A DNA stretch of 64,000 nucleotides from Strongyloides papillosus (taxonomy: Eukaryota > Nematoda > Chromadorea > Rhabditida > Strongyloididae), in contig SRSI01000068.1 in assembly GCA_005656395.1 (NCBI GenBank), forward strand, positions 620,001 to 684,000, read 5' to 3'. The position numbers were made by a program, and so were the translations under genes. This document shows, in pieces, positions 12,705-24,842 of the stretch (positions within the stretch are counted from its first letter, which is position 1; each line of letters starts with the position of its first letter). The notes below the pieces were generated by a model. The model worked only from the letters and a program-made list of their open reading frames with translations, did not search any database and had not been told where the DNA came from.

Positions 12705-14191
12705 TTAACGTAACCATAAATCACATTTATGTTCAGGATTCATATTACTGTTTAATTTACATTTAAAAGCACTAGAAAATGGTTCATAATTTGATAAAGC
12801 TACATTAGTGCGTATTTCTGATGGAGTATGCACTTTATCAGTTACTGATTCATCAAAATACTCGTCACTTTTATGCTCACAAAAATTTCTACCGACAATA
12901 ATAAAAAATAATTGTTCACTTGTAAAGTTCTCAAAACCAGGAACTTTAGGTTCCTCACCACCAATACTTTGAAGATACTTCATATAAGCTCTATGGACGA
13001 TTTTAAGTCCACTATTATCTGCAATATTTTCAGATAATGTCTTTTTACCATCTACATTTTTTGTAGCTTTACTTTCTCTTTGTTTATCATATTGTTTAAT
13101 AAAGCAGTTACTTTGTTCATTAAATTTTTCTTTTAATTCATCAGATACAATTGGTATTGGTACGTCCGGTATTATAAAATGATGATGGTAGTTGTTATTA
13201 TCAAAAGCATGCAAAATTTCATGAGCAATTGTAAATCCAATAAAACCATAATTAAGTGAGCTTAGAAAATATCTACTAAACGATGGTTCTTTAAGTGCTT
13301 CTGAATTAACCATAAATTTATTGTACATGGGGTGATACATTGCATTACTATGTACATAAGCATTCAAATATTTCTCATATTGGAAAACTTTTATATTGCA
13401 AGGATCCAATGTACTAGAATCCTTAAACTTTGACTTATAAGTCTTAATGGTTTCCAAAACACTTTCAATATTATCATCATATTGTACTCCTATATTTTTA
13501 TAACAATCCTCCATTAGCGATGTATTAGATAACTCAAACGGGTCTAGATTTTTTACAAATTCCATTTCATTAAGTTTACGCAAAAGATTATCTTTTGTTT
13601 TATTATCGATCCTATCACCTTTTTCTTCCACAAGCAATCTAAATTCTTCTTTAATTCTTTTAACCATATCGTCTATAATAATATAGTCGTCATTTATAAT
13701 TTCACTCTCTACTCTATTTTTTACTATAAATAATGAACTAAAAGCATACATTCCAAATTCATAAACTTCTTGATCACAATTTTTTGCTTTGTCATCAGGT
13801 AATTTTGAACATTTTATAATTAAATTATAAATATTTTTAATTGCAATCGATTCAGCATTATATTTTCCATCCAAAGCTTCTGTAAGAAAACAATAATTAC
13901 AAAAAAAAAGATATTACCTATAACAAATTTATTGAAATTTGAATCTAAATCTGTATGATAGTAACTTTTTACATTTTTGCTTTCTACTTTTTTCGCTTTT
14001 ATCCAATTACCACAAGAAAATTTGTAAATATTATCACATGGATCTACGGTAAGATCAACATATTCACGAAGACTTTTAGAGGAGACGTGAGGTTTGTAGT
14101 ATCTTGAGATTTTTCCTAATTCATTTATGAGGGATCCTATTGATGCGGAAGGAAATACATAAAAATATAAAATCAAAGCAAGAATGTTCAT
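12705..14191 (-). CDS. M13 (neprilysin-like) peptidase, array member A
   Basis: Two exons, 14191-13918 and 13879-12705, with a 38-bp intron in phase 1; 482 residues. Signal peptide (MNILALILYFYVFPSAS), then the M13 N-terminal motif LTVDPCDNIYKFSCGNWI. The catalytic region is complete: NAMY substrate loop, LNYGFIGFTIAHEILHAFD (HExxH zinc site), SENIADNSG (third zinc ligand Glu), the His/Arg pair in HTPSEIRTN, and the C-terminal NPEHKCDLW. M13 enzymes are zinc endopeptidases that cut short extracellular peptides. Without a membrane anchor after signal cleavage it is probably secreted. It is about 270 residues shorter than neprilysin, missing the middle of the N-domain. Confidence 0.87.
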
Positions 14192-14229
14192 ATTAATTTA
14201 ATACATAATTTTGTAATAAGAGAATTATC

Positions 14230-14239
14230 AGAAATATTT
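14230..14239 (-). promoter_or_regulatory. Conserved promoter box of M13 member A
   Basis: AGAAATATTT (read on the plus strand), a weakened form of the AGAAATTTCT palindrome, lies 39 bp upstream of the ATG with a TATATAAT box just beyond it. The same arrangement precedes every array member with a preserved 5' end. Confidence 0.5.
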
Positions 14240-14658
14240 TTGTATTATATACAAAAAAACCTGACTTGTATTCATCTGAAAATATAAATTTGTCCAATCA
14301 TATTAAATTCAAATTTTTTATTTACGAAATATTTTACCGTGATTCCGTTGTATATAGAATTATAGATGTAAAATTAAAATTTTTTTATTTTAAAATATGA
14401 ATTTATAATAATATCATGTTTCTTTATAAATGTTTACAAGCCAATAATTGTAAAATATTCATAGCAATATTGCTACTGTTATATATTTAACAAGAATATA
14501 TCATCGTTATTAAAATTTCTCCCTAATATGTATAGCTTAAACTCGTTTATCTTATGAGCACATTTTTGAAATAAAATTTTTTATCATTAAAAATTATTTA
14601 ATGTAAAGAAATAGCATAAAAATATAGATATAAAAAATAGTTAATTTTATTTTCTCCA

Positions 14659-16153
14659 TTATCCACATTTATCTTCAGGATTCATTTTACTGTTTAATTC
14701 ACATTTAAAAGCATTAGAAAACGGTTTATAATTTGATAAGGCTATATTAGTGCGTATTAATGCAGGAATATGCTTACTCCTATCTGCTACTGTTTCTAAA
14801 TAGTATTTACTTGTATACACACATTGACTTCTAGCAGCACTAATAAAGAATAATTGTTCATTGGTTAAACTCTCAAAACCAGGAACAACTAAATCATTAC
14901 CACCATTATTTTGAAGATACTTCATGTAAGCTCTATGGGCAATTTTAAGTCCGCCATTATCAGCAAAAATTTCACCTAATGTTAGTAAACCATTTATATT
15001 TTTACTAGTTAAACTTTCTTTTTGCGTACCGTATTGTTTAACAAAACAATCACTTTTTTTTCGAAATTTTTAACTGACATTTTAGTTACATTAAATTTAC
15101 TTTTATTACCACCTTCAAGTATAGATTTGTAGTTATCACTTTCAAAAGCATGTAAAATTTCATGAGCAACAATATATCCGAGATGACCATAATTAAGTGA
15201 GTTCGGAAAGTCTCTACTAAACGATGGTTCATTAAGGGCATCTGAGCTGATACTAAAGAAATTACAAATAGCATCATAAAATGCATTGCTATATACATAG
15301 AAATGAAGATGTTTACCAGATTGAGAAATTAACCCATCACAAGAGTCCAAACCATCCTTTCTAATTTCTGATAGTACTCTATAATCCTTCATACTTTTAA
15401 TAATACTTGTGATGTTGGCTCTAAAATCTATTCCCATACCTTCATAACATTCCTCCATTAACTCAACAGCAAACAGCTCATATATATCGACACTTCTTAC
15501 AAATTTCATTGAATCAAGTTTATGCAAAAAATTATTTTTTGTTTCCTCATCTAATATATTCTTCTTTTCATCTATTAATAATCTAAATTCTTCTTTAATT
15601 CTTTCAACCATATCTTTTACCCTATTATAGTTGCCATTCTTTTCACTTTTTATTTTGTTTTTTCTTATAAATAATGAACTTAAAGCATATGTTCCAAAAT
15701 TAAAAATCTCCGAATTACAACCAAAAATTTCATCTTCAGGTAGTGTTTTACATTTCTCTCGTAATTTATGAAGTGTATGAATTATTCTCGAGTCATCATC
15801 GTATTTTCCTTCCTCAAATTCTGAAGGCAAATAAATAAAAACAAAAAAGATATTACCTTTAAAAAATTTTCGAAATTTACTTGAGAATTTTTAAAATAGG
15901 TAATTGTACTATGTTCACGTATCTTTCTCTGAGTTTTAATCCATTTACCACATGAAAATAAATAGAAATTATCATATGGATCTACATCAAGATCAAGGTA
16001 TTCATAAAGACTTCTAGTCGCTGTTGCATTATACAACTTTTCATAAGTAAGTTTTGTTAGGTCGCCCGGAAAAACGTTAACCAAATCAAAAATTCCTCCT
16101 TGTGACAAAGAAAAAAGTGAATAAGTATAGAGAGCTAAATAAAAAAAATTCAT
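14659..16153 (-). pseudogene. M13 peptidase, array member B, probably broken
   Basis: Exon 1 is 16153-15857; exon 2 begins near 15820 and runs to 14659. Signal peptide and HEILHAFE zinc site are readable, but several lesions are visible. (1) The exon 1 end is one base short compared with its relatives (A run GAAAATTTTTT), so the normal exon 2 frame is missed unless the AG at 15813-15812 is used instead. (2) An A8 run at 15054-15061 should be A9, shifting frame just before the conserved Cys. (3) The motif ENIAD reads EIFAD. (4) VDPC reads VDPY, losing a disulfide Cys. (5) A stop falls right after MNPEDKC, removing the conserved terminal Trp. Lesions 1 and 2 are homopolymer indels and could be assembly errors; 3-5 are not, so I favour a decaying gene. 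Confidence 0.7.
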
Positions 16154-16192
16154 ATAAAATATGATGAATAATTGTACAATATTTGAATTTTA

Positions 16193-16202
16193 AGAAATTT
16201 CT
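16193..16202 (-). promoter_or_regulatory. Conserved promoter box of M13 member B
   Basis: Perfect palindrome AGAAATTTCT 40 bp upstream of the ATG, with a TATA-like TATATTGTG on its far side. Retained although the coding sequence is damaged. Confidence 0.55.
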
Positions 16203-16609
16203 AAGCACAATATACGAAAAATAGACGATAATTTATTCAATGTTTTAATTTGAAAATCTAATAAATTTAAATTTTTTATTTAGTGAATCATTTTATCATG
16301 ATTCTTTTGTATACAGAATTAAAGATGCAAAATTTAAATTTTTATAATTTTTTTATTATAAAATGTGAATTTATAATAATATCATGTTTCTTTATAAATG
16401 TTTAAAAGCTAACTATTGCAAAATGTTCATAGCAATATTGTTACTGTTAGATATTTAACAGGAATATGCCATCGTTTTTAAAATTTCTCCTTGATATGTA
16501 TAAGTTAGAATCAGTTGTTTTATGGATATATTTTTGAAACAAAATCTTTTATCATTAAAATTATTCAGTGTAAAGAAACAGCATGAAAATGTAGATAAAA
16601 TAAAAAAAT

Positions 16610-18130
16610 TTAATTTTGTAATTGATTTTTCCATAATTCACATTTATCTTTAGGATTCATTTTACTGTTTAATTTACATTCAAATGCATTAGAAAACGGT
16701 TTATAATTTGATAAAGCCACATTAATGCGTATTTCTGATGGAGTATGCGCGGACGTATCCATAATTTTTTCTAAATTGTTTTTACTTATATACTCACAAA
16801 AAGATCTACCAAAACTAATAAAAAATAATTGTTCTTCGGTGAAGTTTTCAAAACCAGAAACACGTTCGTTTTTATCACCAGTAGTACTAAGATATTTCAT
16901 GTAAGCTGTATGGGCAAGTTTAAGTCCGCCATTATCAGCAATATTTTCACGTAATGTTTGTGAACCATCTACAGTTTTATTAGTTAAACTTTCGTTTTGC
17001 ATATCGTATTGGTTAACAAAGCAATCACTTCTTTCTTTATATTTGTCTACTGACTCTTGAGTGACATTAAATTCATTTATATTATCACCTTGAAGTATAC
17101 GGTTGAAATTTCTACTATCAAAAGCATGCAAAATTTCGTGAGCAATAGCGAATCCAAGATAACCATAATTAAGTGCGTTCGGATAATACCTACTAAACGA
17201 TGGTTCGTTAAGAGAAGCTGAATTGACGGAAAAATAATTCTGAAAAGATTCATAGAATGCATTAGTATATACATATCTGTACATAAATTGAAGAGGTTGA
17301 AAAATTTTCCCCCTACAAGACGTCAAATTATCTTCCTCTTTTTGTGATATTATTTTATTACGTCCAATATCTTTAAGAATATTTTCAATGCTGCCATTAT
17401 AGTCTATTCCTGTATTATCATAACAACTCTCCATTAACTCTACATTAGACAAATTAAAATGATCGAAATTTTTTTCAAATTTCATTGCATTAAGTTTAGA
17501 CTTAAAATTGTTTCTTGTTTCTTCATCAAATAATTGTGTTTTTTCATCTATTATAAGTTCAAAATGATACTTAATTAACCAGATTAAAGATTTTACTGTA
17601 TCATAATCACCATTCTCTTCACTTTGTATTATATTCTTTTTTAAAAATACTGAGCTTAAAGCATATATTCCAAATTTACGAATTTCTGAACTACAACCTA
17701 AAATTTTATCTTCAGGTAGTTGATTACATTTTCTATGTAAATTTAAAAGAATAGTAAATGTTTTGGATTCATTAAGATATTTTCCATCATAGAATTCTAA
17801 AAGCAAATAAATAAAAACAATAAGGATATTACCATCAGTAAATGTATCGAAACTTATTGTTCTACTATCATAGAAGAACGATTCACTATTTCCTTTTTTC
17901 CTCTCCTTACTTCTAATCCAATTACCGCAAGAAAATTTATAAAAATTATCACATGGATCTACATTAGGATCAAGATATTCGTAAAGACTTCTAGAAGCAG
18001 GATGATTGTTCCAAAATTCAAAATTTAACTTTTTCAGATCAGCCCAAATATCCTTAAACCTATCAAAAACACCCCCTTGTGATACGGAAAAAAGTCCATA
18101 AGTATAGAAAATAAAAATAAAGAATTTCAT
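16610..18130 (-). CDS. M13 (neprilysin-like) peptidase, array member C
   Basis: Two exons, 18130-17833 and 17796-16610, 494 residues. The 36-bp intron (GTAATATC...GCTTTTAG) has no stop and is a multiple of 3, so the locus reads as one 506-residue frame; comparison with the other members shows it is an intron (joins as TDE-FYDGKY). Signal peptide ending in SQGG, VDPCDNFYKFSCGNWI at about 57, the helix region FGIYALSSVFLKKN...FDEETRNNF (matches the WMDEETRKxAxxKLxxM segment of M13), NAFY, HEILHAFD at about 319, RENIADNGG, HTPSEIRIN, and MNPKDKCELW. All catalytic residues are present, so probably active and secreted. Confidence 0.88.
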   Translation of the reverse strand: MKFFIFIFYTYGLFSVSQGGVFDRFKDIWADLKKLNFEFWNNHPASRSLYEYLDPNVDPCDNFYKFSCGNWIRSKERKKGNSESFFYDSRTISFDTFTDGNILIVFIYLLLEFYDGKYLNESKTFTILLNLHRKCNQLPEDKILGCSSEIRKFGIYALSSVFLKKNIIQSEENGDYDTVKSLIWLIKYHFELIIDEKTQLFDEETRNNFKSKLNAMKFEKNFDHFNLSNVELMESCYDNTGIDYNGSIENILKDIGRNKIISQKEEDNLTSCRGKIFQPLQFMYRYVYTNAFYESFQNYFSVNSASLNEPSFSRYYPNALNYGYLGFAIAHEILHAFDSRNFNRILQGDNINEFNVTQESVDKYKERSDCFVNQYDMQNESLTNKTVDGSQTLRENIADNGGLKLAHTAYMKYLSTTGDKNERVSGFENFTEEQLFFISFGRSFCEYISKNNLEKIMDTSAHTPSEIRINVALSNYKPFSNAFECKLNSKMNPKDKCELWKNQLQN

Positions 18131-18169
18131 ATAAAATTTTATAAACGATTGTGTAGTATCTGAATTTTC

Positions 18170-18179
18170 AGAAATTTCT
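18170..18179 (-). promoter_or_regulatory. Conserved promoter box of M13 member C
   Basis: AGAAATTTCT 40 bp upstream of the ATG; ATATAATG lies next to it on the upstream side. Confidence 0.55.
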
Positions 18180-18667
18180 TAACATTATATGCGGAAAAAT
18201 TAACAATGATTCATTTACTGTATAAATTTGACAATCTAATAAAATCTTTTTTTTGCGAGGCAGTTTGTCACTTTTTTTATATAGGAATATAGATAAAAAC
18301 AATAATTTTTATTACAAAACATAAATTTATATTATAATCATTCTTCTATGCTAATTTTATTATTATATTTTAATCGTTATAAATAATATCATTGTTTAAC
18401 AATTATTTCACTTGATTACATTATCTAACAATCACATTTATTTATAAAAGAAATCTTGAATTAAAAGCTAATAATTTAGAACAGTCATGACAATAATATT
18501 GTATTTAAATTTCTAAGAAGAATAAACCGTTGTTTTTTTAATTTTCCCATGGTACGCCTAGATTAGATTGGTTTATTTTATGAATACATTTTTGAAGCAA
18601 AATCTTTTATCATTAAAATTATTTAGTGTAAAGAAACAACATGAAAATATAGATAAAATATAAATAT

Positions 18668-20190
18668 TTAATTTTGTAATTGAGTTTTCCATAACTCACA
18701 TTTATTTTCAGGATTCATTTTACTGTTTAATTCACATTTAAAAGCTTTAGAAAACGGTTTATAATTTGATAAAACCACATTAGTGCGTATTTCAGCTGGA
18801 GTATGTGGATCATTTTCAATTAATTCTTCTAATTCCTTTTTCTCCATATACCTACATTCACTTCTACCAACACTAATAAAAAATAGTTGTTCATGGGTGA
18901 ATTTCTCAAAACCATCAAGAACTAAATCCTTACCATCGATACTTTGAAGATACTTCATGTAAGCTCTATGAGCAATTTTAAGTCCACCATTATCAGGAAT
19001 ATTTTCACTTAATGTCAGTGAACCATTTACACTTTTATTAGTCATGGTTTCTTTTTGCATACCGTATTGTTTAACAAAACAATCACTTTTTTTCTCATAG
19101 TTTTCTATTGAAAATTGAGTGGCATTTTCTCTAAAATAATTACCGCCTATAGGCATATATTTGTAATTATTATTATCAAAAGCATGCAAAATTTCATGAG
19201 CAATTGTATATCCAAGATTACCATAATTAAGTGACATTGGATAGTATGCACTAAACGATGGTTCATTAAGATAATCTGAATTTATAGAAAAATAATTCTC
19301 TTCAGGGTTATACCATGCATTACCATATACGTATTGGTGCATAGATTTGTGGAGTTGAAAAATTTTTCCTCTACAAGACTTCAAATCATCGTTGTCATTG
19401 TCTGATAATGCTTTAAAATTCTTAATTGTTTCAATAACATTTTCGATGCGGTCATTGTAATTTATTCCTATACTTTCATAACAATCCTCCATTAACTCTA
19501 CATTAGACACATTATACTTATCGAAATTTCTTTCAAATTTCATTGTATTAAGTTTATGCAAAAAATGTTTTCTTGTTTCTTCATCAAATATATCCTTCTT
19601 TTCATCTATTATTAATCTAAGTTCTTCCTTAATTCTTTTAATCATATCTTCTACTATATTATAGTCACCATTCTCCTCATTTTTTATTTTATTCTTTTTT
19701 AAAAATACTGAACTTACAGCATAATGTGCAAAATTCAAAATTTCTAATTGACAATCTTCAAAAAAAGTTAAAGGTTGTTGGAAACATTTCATCAGTAAAT
19801 TGTGAAGATTTTTAACTGTTCTCGATTTATCATTATATTTTCCTCTATAAAATTCTGAAAGCAACTAAATAAAGACAAAAAAATATTACCATCAAGAAAT
19901 CTAAGAAAATTCATATTACTATTTGCAAGACTGGAGGGCTGAATGATTCTACTTGTATTTTTCTGAGTTTTAATCCATTTACCACAGGAAAATAAATAAA
20001 AATTTTCACACGGTTTTACTTCAAAATCAAGATATCCATTAAGATCTGTAGTTTCCAGTGTTGTATTCAGTGGTTCGAACTCAATAGCTTTCGGAACATT
20101 CGGATTATTTTCGTCTACTATAATAACAATATTTCCATTTGATACAGAAACAAGTGCGTAAGTATAGAGAATTAAAATAACAACATTCAT
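18668..20190 (-). CDS. M13 (neprilysin-like) peptidase, array member D
   Basis: Two exons, 20190-19890 and 19854-18668 (35-bp intron), 495 residues. Signal peptide, KPCENFYLFSCGKWI, NAWY loop, LNYGNLGYTIAHEILHAFD, ENIPDNGG (Ala of ENxAD replaced by Pro, Glu and Asp kept), HTPAEIRTN, MNPENKCELW. Zinc ligands and the substrate-binding His/Arg are intact. The segment between signal peptide and the Cys motif is unlike the other members (it has IIVDENNPNV instead of a Trp/Lys-rich stretch), so this N-terminus has diverged most. Confidence 0.87.
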
Positions 20191-20229
20191 ATTAAATTTA
20201 GTGAATGATATTGTAATATCTGAATTCCG

Positions 20230-20239
20230 AGAAATTTCT
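20230..20239 (-). promoter_or_regulatory. Conserved promoter box of M13 member D
   Basis: AGAAATTTCT 40 bp upstream of the ATG, preceded by TTTATAAC. Confidence 0.55.
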
Positions 20240-20936
20240 TAGAGTTATAAATAAAAGAATGAACAATAATTCAATAAATGTATAAATTTGACAATCTAAT
20301 AAAATCTATTTTTTTAGCATAGCAAATTACCATAATTTTTTTATATATAGAAATATAGATAAAAATCTGTAATTCCTATACTAACTTAATTTTTATATTT
20401 TAATCATTTTGAATAACATCAATGTTTAATAAAATATGTAACTTAATTCTACTATCTAGAAGTCTCATTTTTTTTATAAAAAAATCTCAAAACAAAGACT
20501 TATAGTTGTAGAACATTCATAACAATGATTTTGTTGTTAAATATTTTGTAATTACGGATTAAATATGTTAATTTACAAATAATTGCTTATAACAAGGATA
20601 TTAAAACAACATCTTAAAAATTAATCACTATACTTTGATTTATTCTGTTCTTATATATCCTTATTTAAAATGTTATTCGATTCATTTGTTTTATTATTCA
20701 TTTTGTTAAACCATTCATATTACTTGATTCATATGCTACATGATTCATGTAGCTTAATGTATATGTTACTGAATTACAATTAAAAATAATATATACTCGT
20801 TTTTTTTAATTTTCCCTTGATATGTCTAGAATGAATCATTTGTATTGTGGATTCATTTTTAAAGTCAAATCTTTTATTACTGAAAATTATTCAATATAAA
20901 AGACATAGCATAAAAAAATAGATAAAATTGATGTTT

Positions 20937-22497
20937 TTAATTTAATTTTTGATTTTTCCATAATTCACATTTATACTCGGGATTCATTCTACTATTTACT
21001 GGGCAATTAAAAGCCTTAGAAAACGGTTTATAATTTGATAGAAGTACGTTAGTGCGTATTTCTGATGGAGTATGGGTATCTGTATTTATTTGTTTTTCTA
21101 ATTTGTCTTTACTCCTATAAGTACAGAAATTTCTACCGACACTAATAAAAAATAATTGTTCATCGGTGAATTGCTCAAAACCTTCAACACGGTCGTTCTT
21201 AACATCAGTAAGTTTACGGAATTTCAAGTAAGCTCTATGGGCGACTTTAAGTCCGCCATTATCAGCAATATTTTCAATTAATGTTATTGAACCATTTATA
21301 TTTCTATTGGTTATACTTTCTTTTTGCATATCGTATTGATTAACAAAACATGCACTTTTTTTTTCATAATTTTCCATTGACATTTTAGAGACTTTATAAT
21401 CAGAAATTTTATTAGCCAGTGTACGGTTATAATTGTTACTATCAAAAGCATGCAACATTTCATGAGCCATAATATTTCCCAGATAACCATAATTTAGTGC
21501 GTGTGGAAAATGCGTAGAATACGATGGTTCATCAAGCAAAGCTGAATTGATGGCAAAAACATTCAGATCAGGACTATACCATCCACCACCAATTATGTAA
21601 ATGCTCATTAATTGAGGTTGAAAAATTTTCCCCCTACAAGACGTCAAATTATCTTTCGCAAAGGTTGATATTATTTTATACTGTTTAATAGCTTTAAGAA
21701 TATTTTCAATGTGGCCATTATAATTTATTTTTATATTATCATAACAATCCTCCATCAATGTTCCATTAGACAAATCATATTTATCAAAATTTTTTTCGAA
21801 TTTTATTTCATCAACCTTATGCAAAAAATTATGTCTTGTATCTTCATTAAATATGTCTTTTTTTTCCTCAATTAGTAAACTTAATTGTTCTTTAATACTA
21901 TTGATCATAACTTCTGTTCTTTTATAATCACTATTTCTTTCTATTCTTCTTATATTCCTTTTTAGAAATACTGAACCTAAAGCATATTTTCCAAACCTAT
22001 AAATTTCTGACCAACAATTATTATATTTATCTTTAGGTAGTTCTTTACATTGGGATTGTAAATATATAAGAGTAGAAAGCACCCTCGATTCATTTGTATA
22101 TTGTTTTTCATGTAAAACCTCTGAAAGCAAATAAATATAAAAACAAAAAATTATTACCACTAGCAAATTTTTCAAACTTTTCCGTCATATGATCAAATGT
22201 GTACGATCTTCTATTTCCCAATCTCTTCTCCTTAGTTCTAATCCATTTACCACAGGAAAATTTATAAAAATTATCACATGGATTAACATCAAGATCAAGA
22301 TATTTATAAAGACTTCTAGAAGCTGGATGTTTATAATTCATATAAAAATAAGTGTCTTTTGTGTCATACCACATTTCTTTTGTACCCTCCCATATTTCTT
22401 TTGTATCATCCCATATTTCCCCAAACCATTCACCAATACCTCCTTGTGAAATGGAAAAAAATGTATAAATATAGAGAATTAAAATAAAAGGTTTCAT
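20937..22497 (-). CDS. M13 (neprilysin-like) peptidase, array member E
   Basis: Two exons, 22497-22158 and 22120-20937 (37-bp intron), 507 residues, the longest member. Signal peptide, then a Trp/Lys-rich heptad stretch at residues 27-47, VNPCDNFYKFSCGKWI, IMAHEMLHAFD, ENIADNGG, HTPSEIRTN, RMNPEYKCELW. Zinc site and third ligand are intact. The substrate loop that reads NA-x-Y in the other intact members, and in M13 generally, is GGWY here, so substrate binding may differ. Probably secreted and catalytic, but with altered specificity. Confidence 0.86.
22357..22419 (-). repeat. Three 21-bp units coding a W-x2-TK heptad
   Basis: Inside exon 1 of member E, residues 27-47 read EIWDDTK, EIWEGTK, EMWYDTK: three tandem 7-residue units from three 21-bp DNA units. 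Other members have at most one such unit here (C has DIWADLK). Confidence 0.8.
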
Positions 22498-22536
22498 ATA
22501 AAATTTGAAGTATGATTGTTTAATATTTGAATTCTG

Positions 22537-22546
22537 AGAAATTTCT
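22537..22546 (-). promoter_or_regulatory. Conserved promoter box of M13 member E
   Basis: AGAAATTTCT 40 bp upstream of the ATG; TTTATAATG lies directly upstream. Confidence 0.55.
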
Positions 22547-23052
22547 TAGCATTATAAACAAAACAAATTGACAATAATTCATTTAATGTATAAATTTGAC
22601 AGTATAATTAAGTTTATTTTTTTAGCAGAGCAACTTACCACAATTGTTTATATTTAGAAATATAAATAACATTATAAATTTTATTATAAAGCATGAATTT
22701 ACATTAAAATAAATTTATATGCTAAATTTATTATTATATTCTACATATGATAGATAGCATCATTGCTTAATAAATTATGTCGCTTGATTCTATTCTCTTA
22801 AAATCATATTTCTTCAAAAAAAATCTCAAAACAAAGAAAAAACATTTAGAACATTCATAGCAATATTATTTGGTTAAATATTTGAAAAGAATATATCCTC
22901 GTTTTTTTAATTTCTCTTTGGTATTCTAAGTTAGGCTCATTTACTTTATGAATTCATATATGAAGTTAAATATTTTAATATTAAAAATTGTTCAATTAAA
23001 AGAAATAGCATAAAAATATAGATAAAATAAGAAATTAATAATTTTGTTTTTT

Positions 23053-24486
23053 TTATAATTCACATTTGTGTTCTGGATTCATCTTCCTCTTTAATTTACA
23101 CTTAAAAGCATTTGAAAATGGTTCATAATTTGATAAAGCTACATTAGTGCGCATTTCGGATAGAATATGTTCATCTGTATTTATTTGATTTTCTGTATAA
23201 TTTTTAGTTTTATGAGCACAAAAATTTCTACCGAAACTGAAAAAAAATAATTGTTCACTGGTAAAGTCTTCAAAATCAGGAACATTGAGTTCCTCACCAC
23301 CGATACTTTGAAGATACTTCATGTAAGTTCTATGAACGATTTTGAGTCCACCATTATCTACAATATCTTTAGCTAATGTAGTTTGATCATTTATATACTT
23401 AGCAGTAATATTTTCTTTTTGCAATCTGTATCGTTTAATAAAACAATCACTTTTTTCTTTAAAATGTTCTATTGAAAATTGAGTGACATTAGATTTATTT
23501 CTATTGTCACTATCAAAAGCACGTAAAATTTCACGAGCAATTGTAAATCCAATATAACCATAATTAAGTGAGTTTGGAAAATATCTACTAAATGATGGTT
23601 CTTTAAGAGCATCTGAATTAACTATAAGTTTATTGGACGTAGGATGATACATTACATTACTTTGTACATAAGTTCTCAAATATTTACCATATTGAAAAAT
23701 TTTTATACTACAAGAATCCAATGTACTAGAATCCTTTAACTTTGACATATAAGTCTTAATGGTTTCCAAAACACTTTCAATATTATCATCATATTGTACT
23801 CCTATATTTTTATAACAATCCTCCATTAGCGGTATATTAGATAATTCAAATGGGTCCAAATTTCTTACAAGTTCCATTTCATTAAGTTTATGCAGAAAAT
23901 TATCCCTTGATTCTTTATCAAATATATCACTTTTTTCTTCTATTAGCAATCTAATTTCTTCTATAATTTTTCCAATCATATCTTCTACTATAAGATAGTC
24001 ATCATTTATAATTTCACTCTCTACTCTATTTTTTACTATAAATAATGAGCTAAAAGCATACATTCCAAATTCAGAAATTCCTTGATAGCACACTTCAAAC
24101 TTAGATTTAGGAATTTCTTTACATTTTCTAATTAAATGATAAATATTTTTAATTGCAATCGATTTATCATTATATTTGCCATCCAAAAGCCTCTAAAAGC
24201 TGATTAATAAATACTACAAAATGAAAGATATTACCTGTTACGAAGTTATTGAAATTTGAATCTGAATGATAGTAACTCGTTTCATTTTCGCTTTTATCCA
24301 ATTACCACAAGAAAACTTGTAAAAATTATCACATGGATTTACAGTAAGATCAATATATTCATGAACACTTTTAGAAGATATTTTAGGACTGTAGTATGTT
24401 ACAATTTCTCCCAATTCATTTGTAATGAATCCTTTTGATACAAAAGGAAGTATATAAAAATAAATAATTAAAGTAAGAATATCCAT
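23053..24486 (-). pseudogene. M13 peptidase, array member F, zinc site lost (REILR)
   Basis: Exon 1 begins at 24486 and exon 2 at about 24192, as in member A, its closest relative along with H. Exon 1 lacks one base in an A run after GNWIKAK and reaches a stop before the splice donor. Exon 2 starts with one extra T (GCTTTTGG where A has GCTTTGG). The zinc motif HEILH reads REILR, both His codons now CGT. ENIAD reads KDIVD. The NA-x-Y loop is NVMY. The stop comes right after KCEL, before the conserved Trp. Even if the indels were sequencing errors, the protein could not bind zinc normally. The long remaining open frame (377 residues) suggests recent decay or a non-enzymatic role. Confidence 0.78.
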
Positions 24487-24524
24487 AATACTTTAATAAA
24501 TTATTTTGTATTAAGAGAATTTTG

Positions 24525-24534
24525 AGAAATATCT
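24525..24534 (-). promoter_or_regulatory. Conserved promoter box of M13 member F
   Basis: AGAAATATCT, one mismatch from the palindrome, 39 bp upstream of the ATG; GTATAAATAC upstream. Same spacing as member A. Confidence 0.5.
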
Positions 24535-24842
24535 TTGTATTTATACAATAAAGTGACGCAGATTCGTCAACTATGTAAATTTGTTCAACATATTAAATTC
24601 AAATTTTTTATTTACGAAATATTTTACCTTGATTTTGTTGTACATGGAAGTAAAAATTTAAATTTTTATAATATTGCACTTAAAGCTACTTATCGGACGG
24701 CATTCATAGCAAATTTATCTTCTTTGGATATTTAAAAAGAATATATCTTCATTTACTAGATATTTAATTGTGATTTTCGGATCAGTTTCATTCTTTTGAA
24801 TAATTAAACTTATGGAAAAATATTTTTTGATTATAATGCTTT

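Noticed and set aside
15086..15298. 70-codon minus frame (MYIAMHFMMLFV...) in member B
   Set aside because: An out-of-frame shadow of the HEILH region of the same gene; a similar shadow exists in member C at 17077.
22189..22449. 86-codon plus-strand frame inside M13 member E
   Set aside because: It is the complement of exon 1, with no homology and low-complexity composition.
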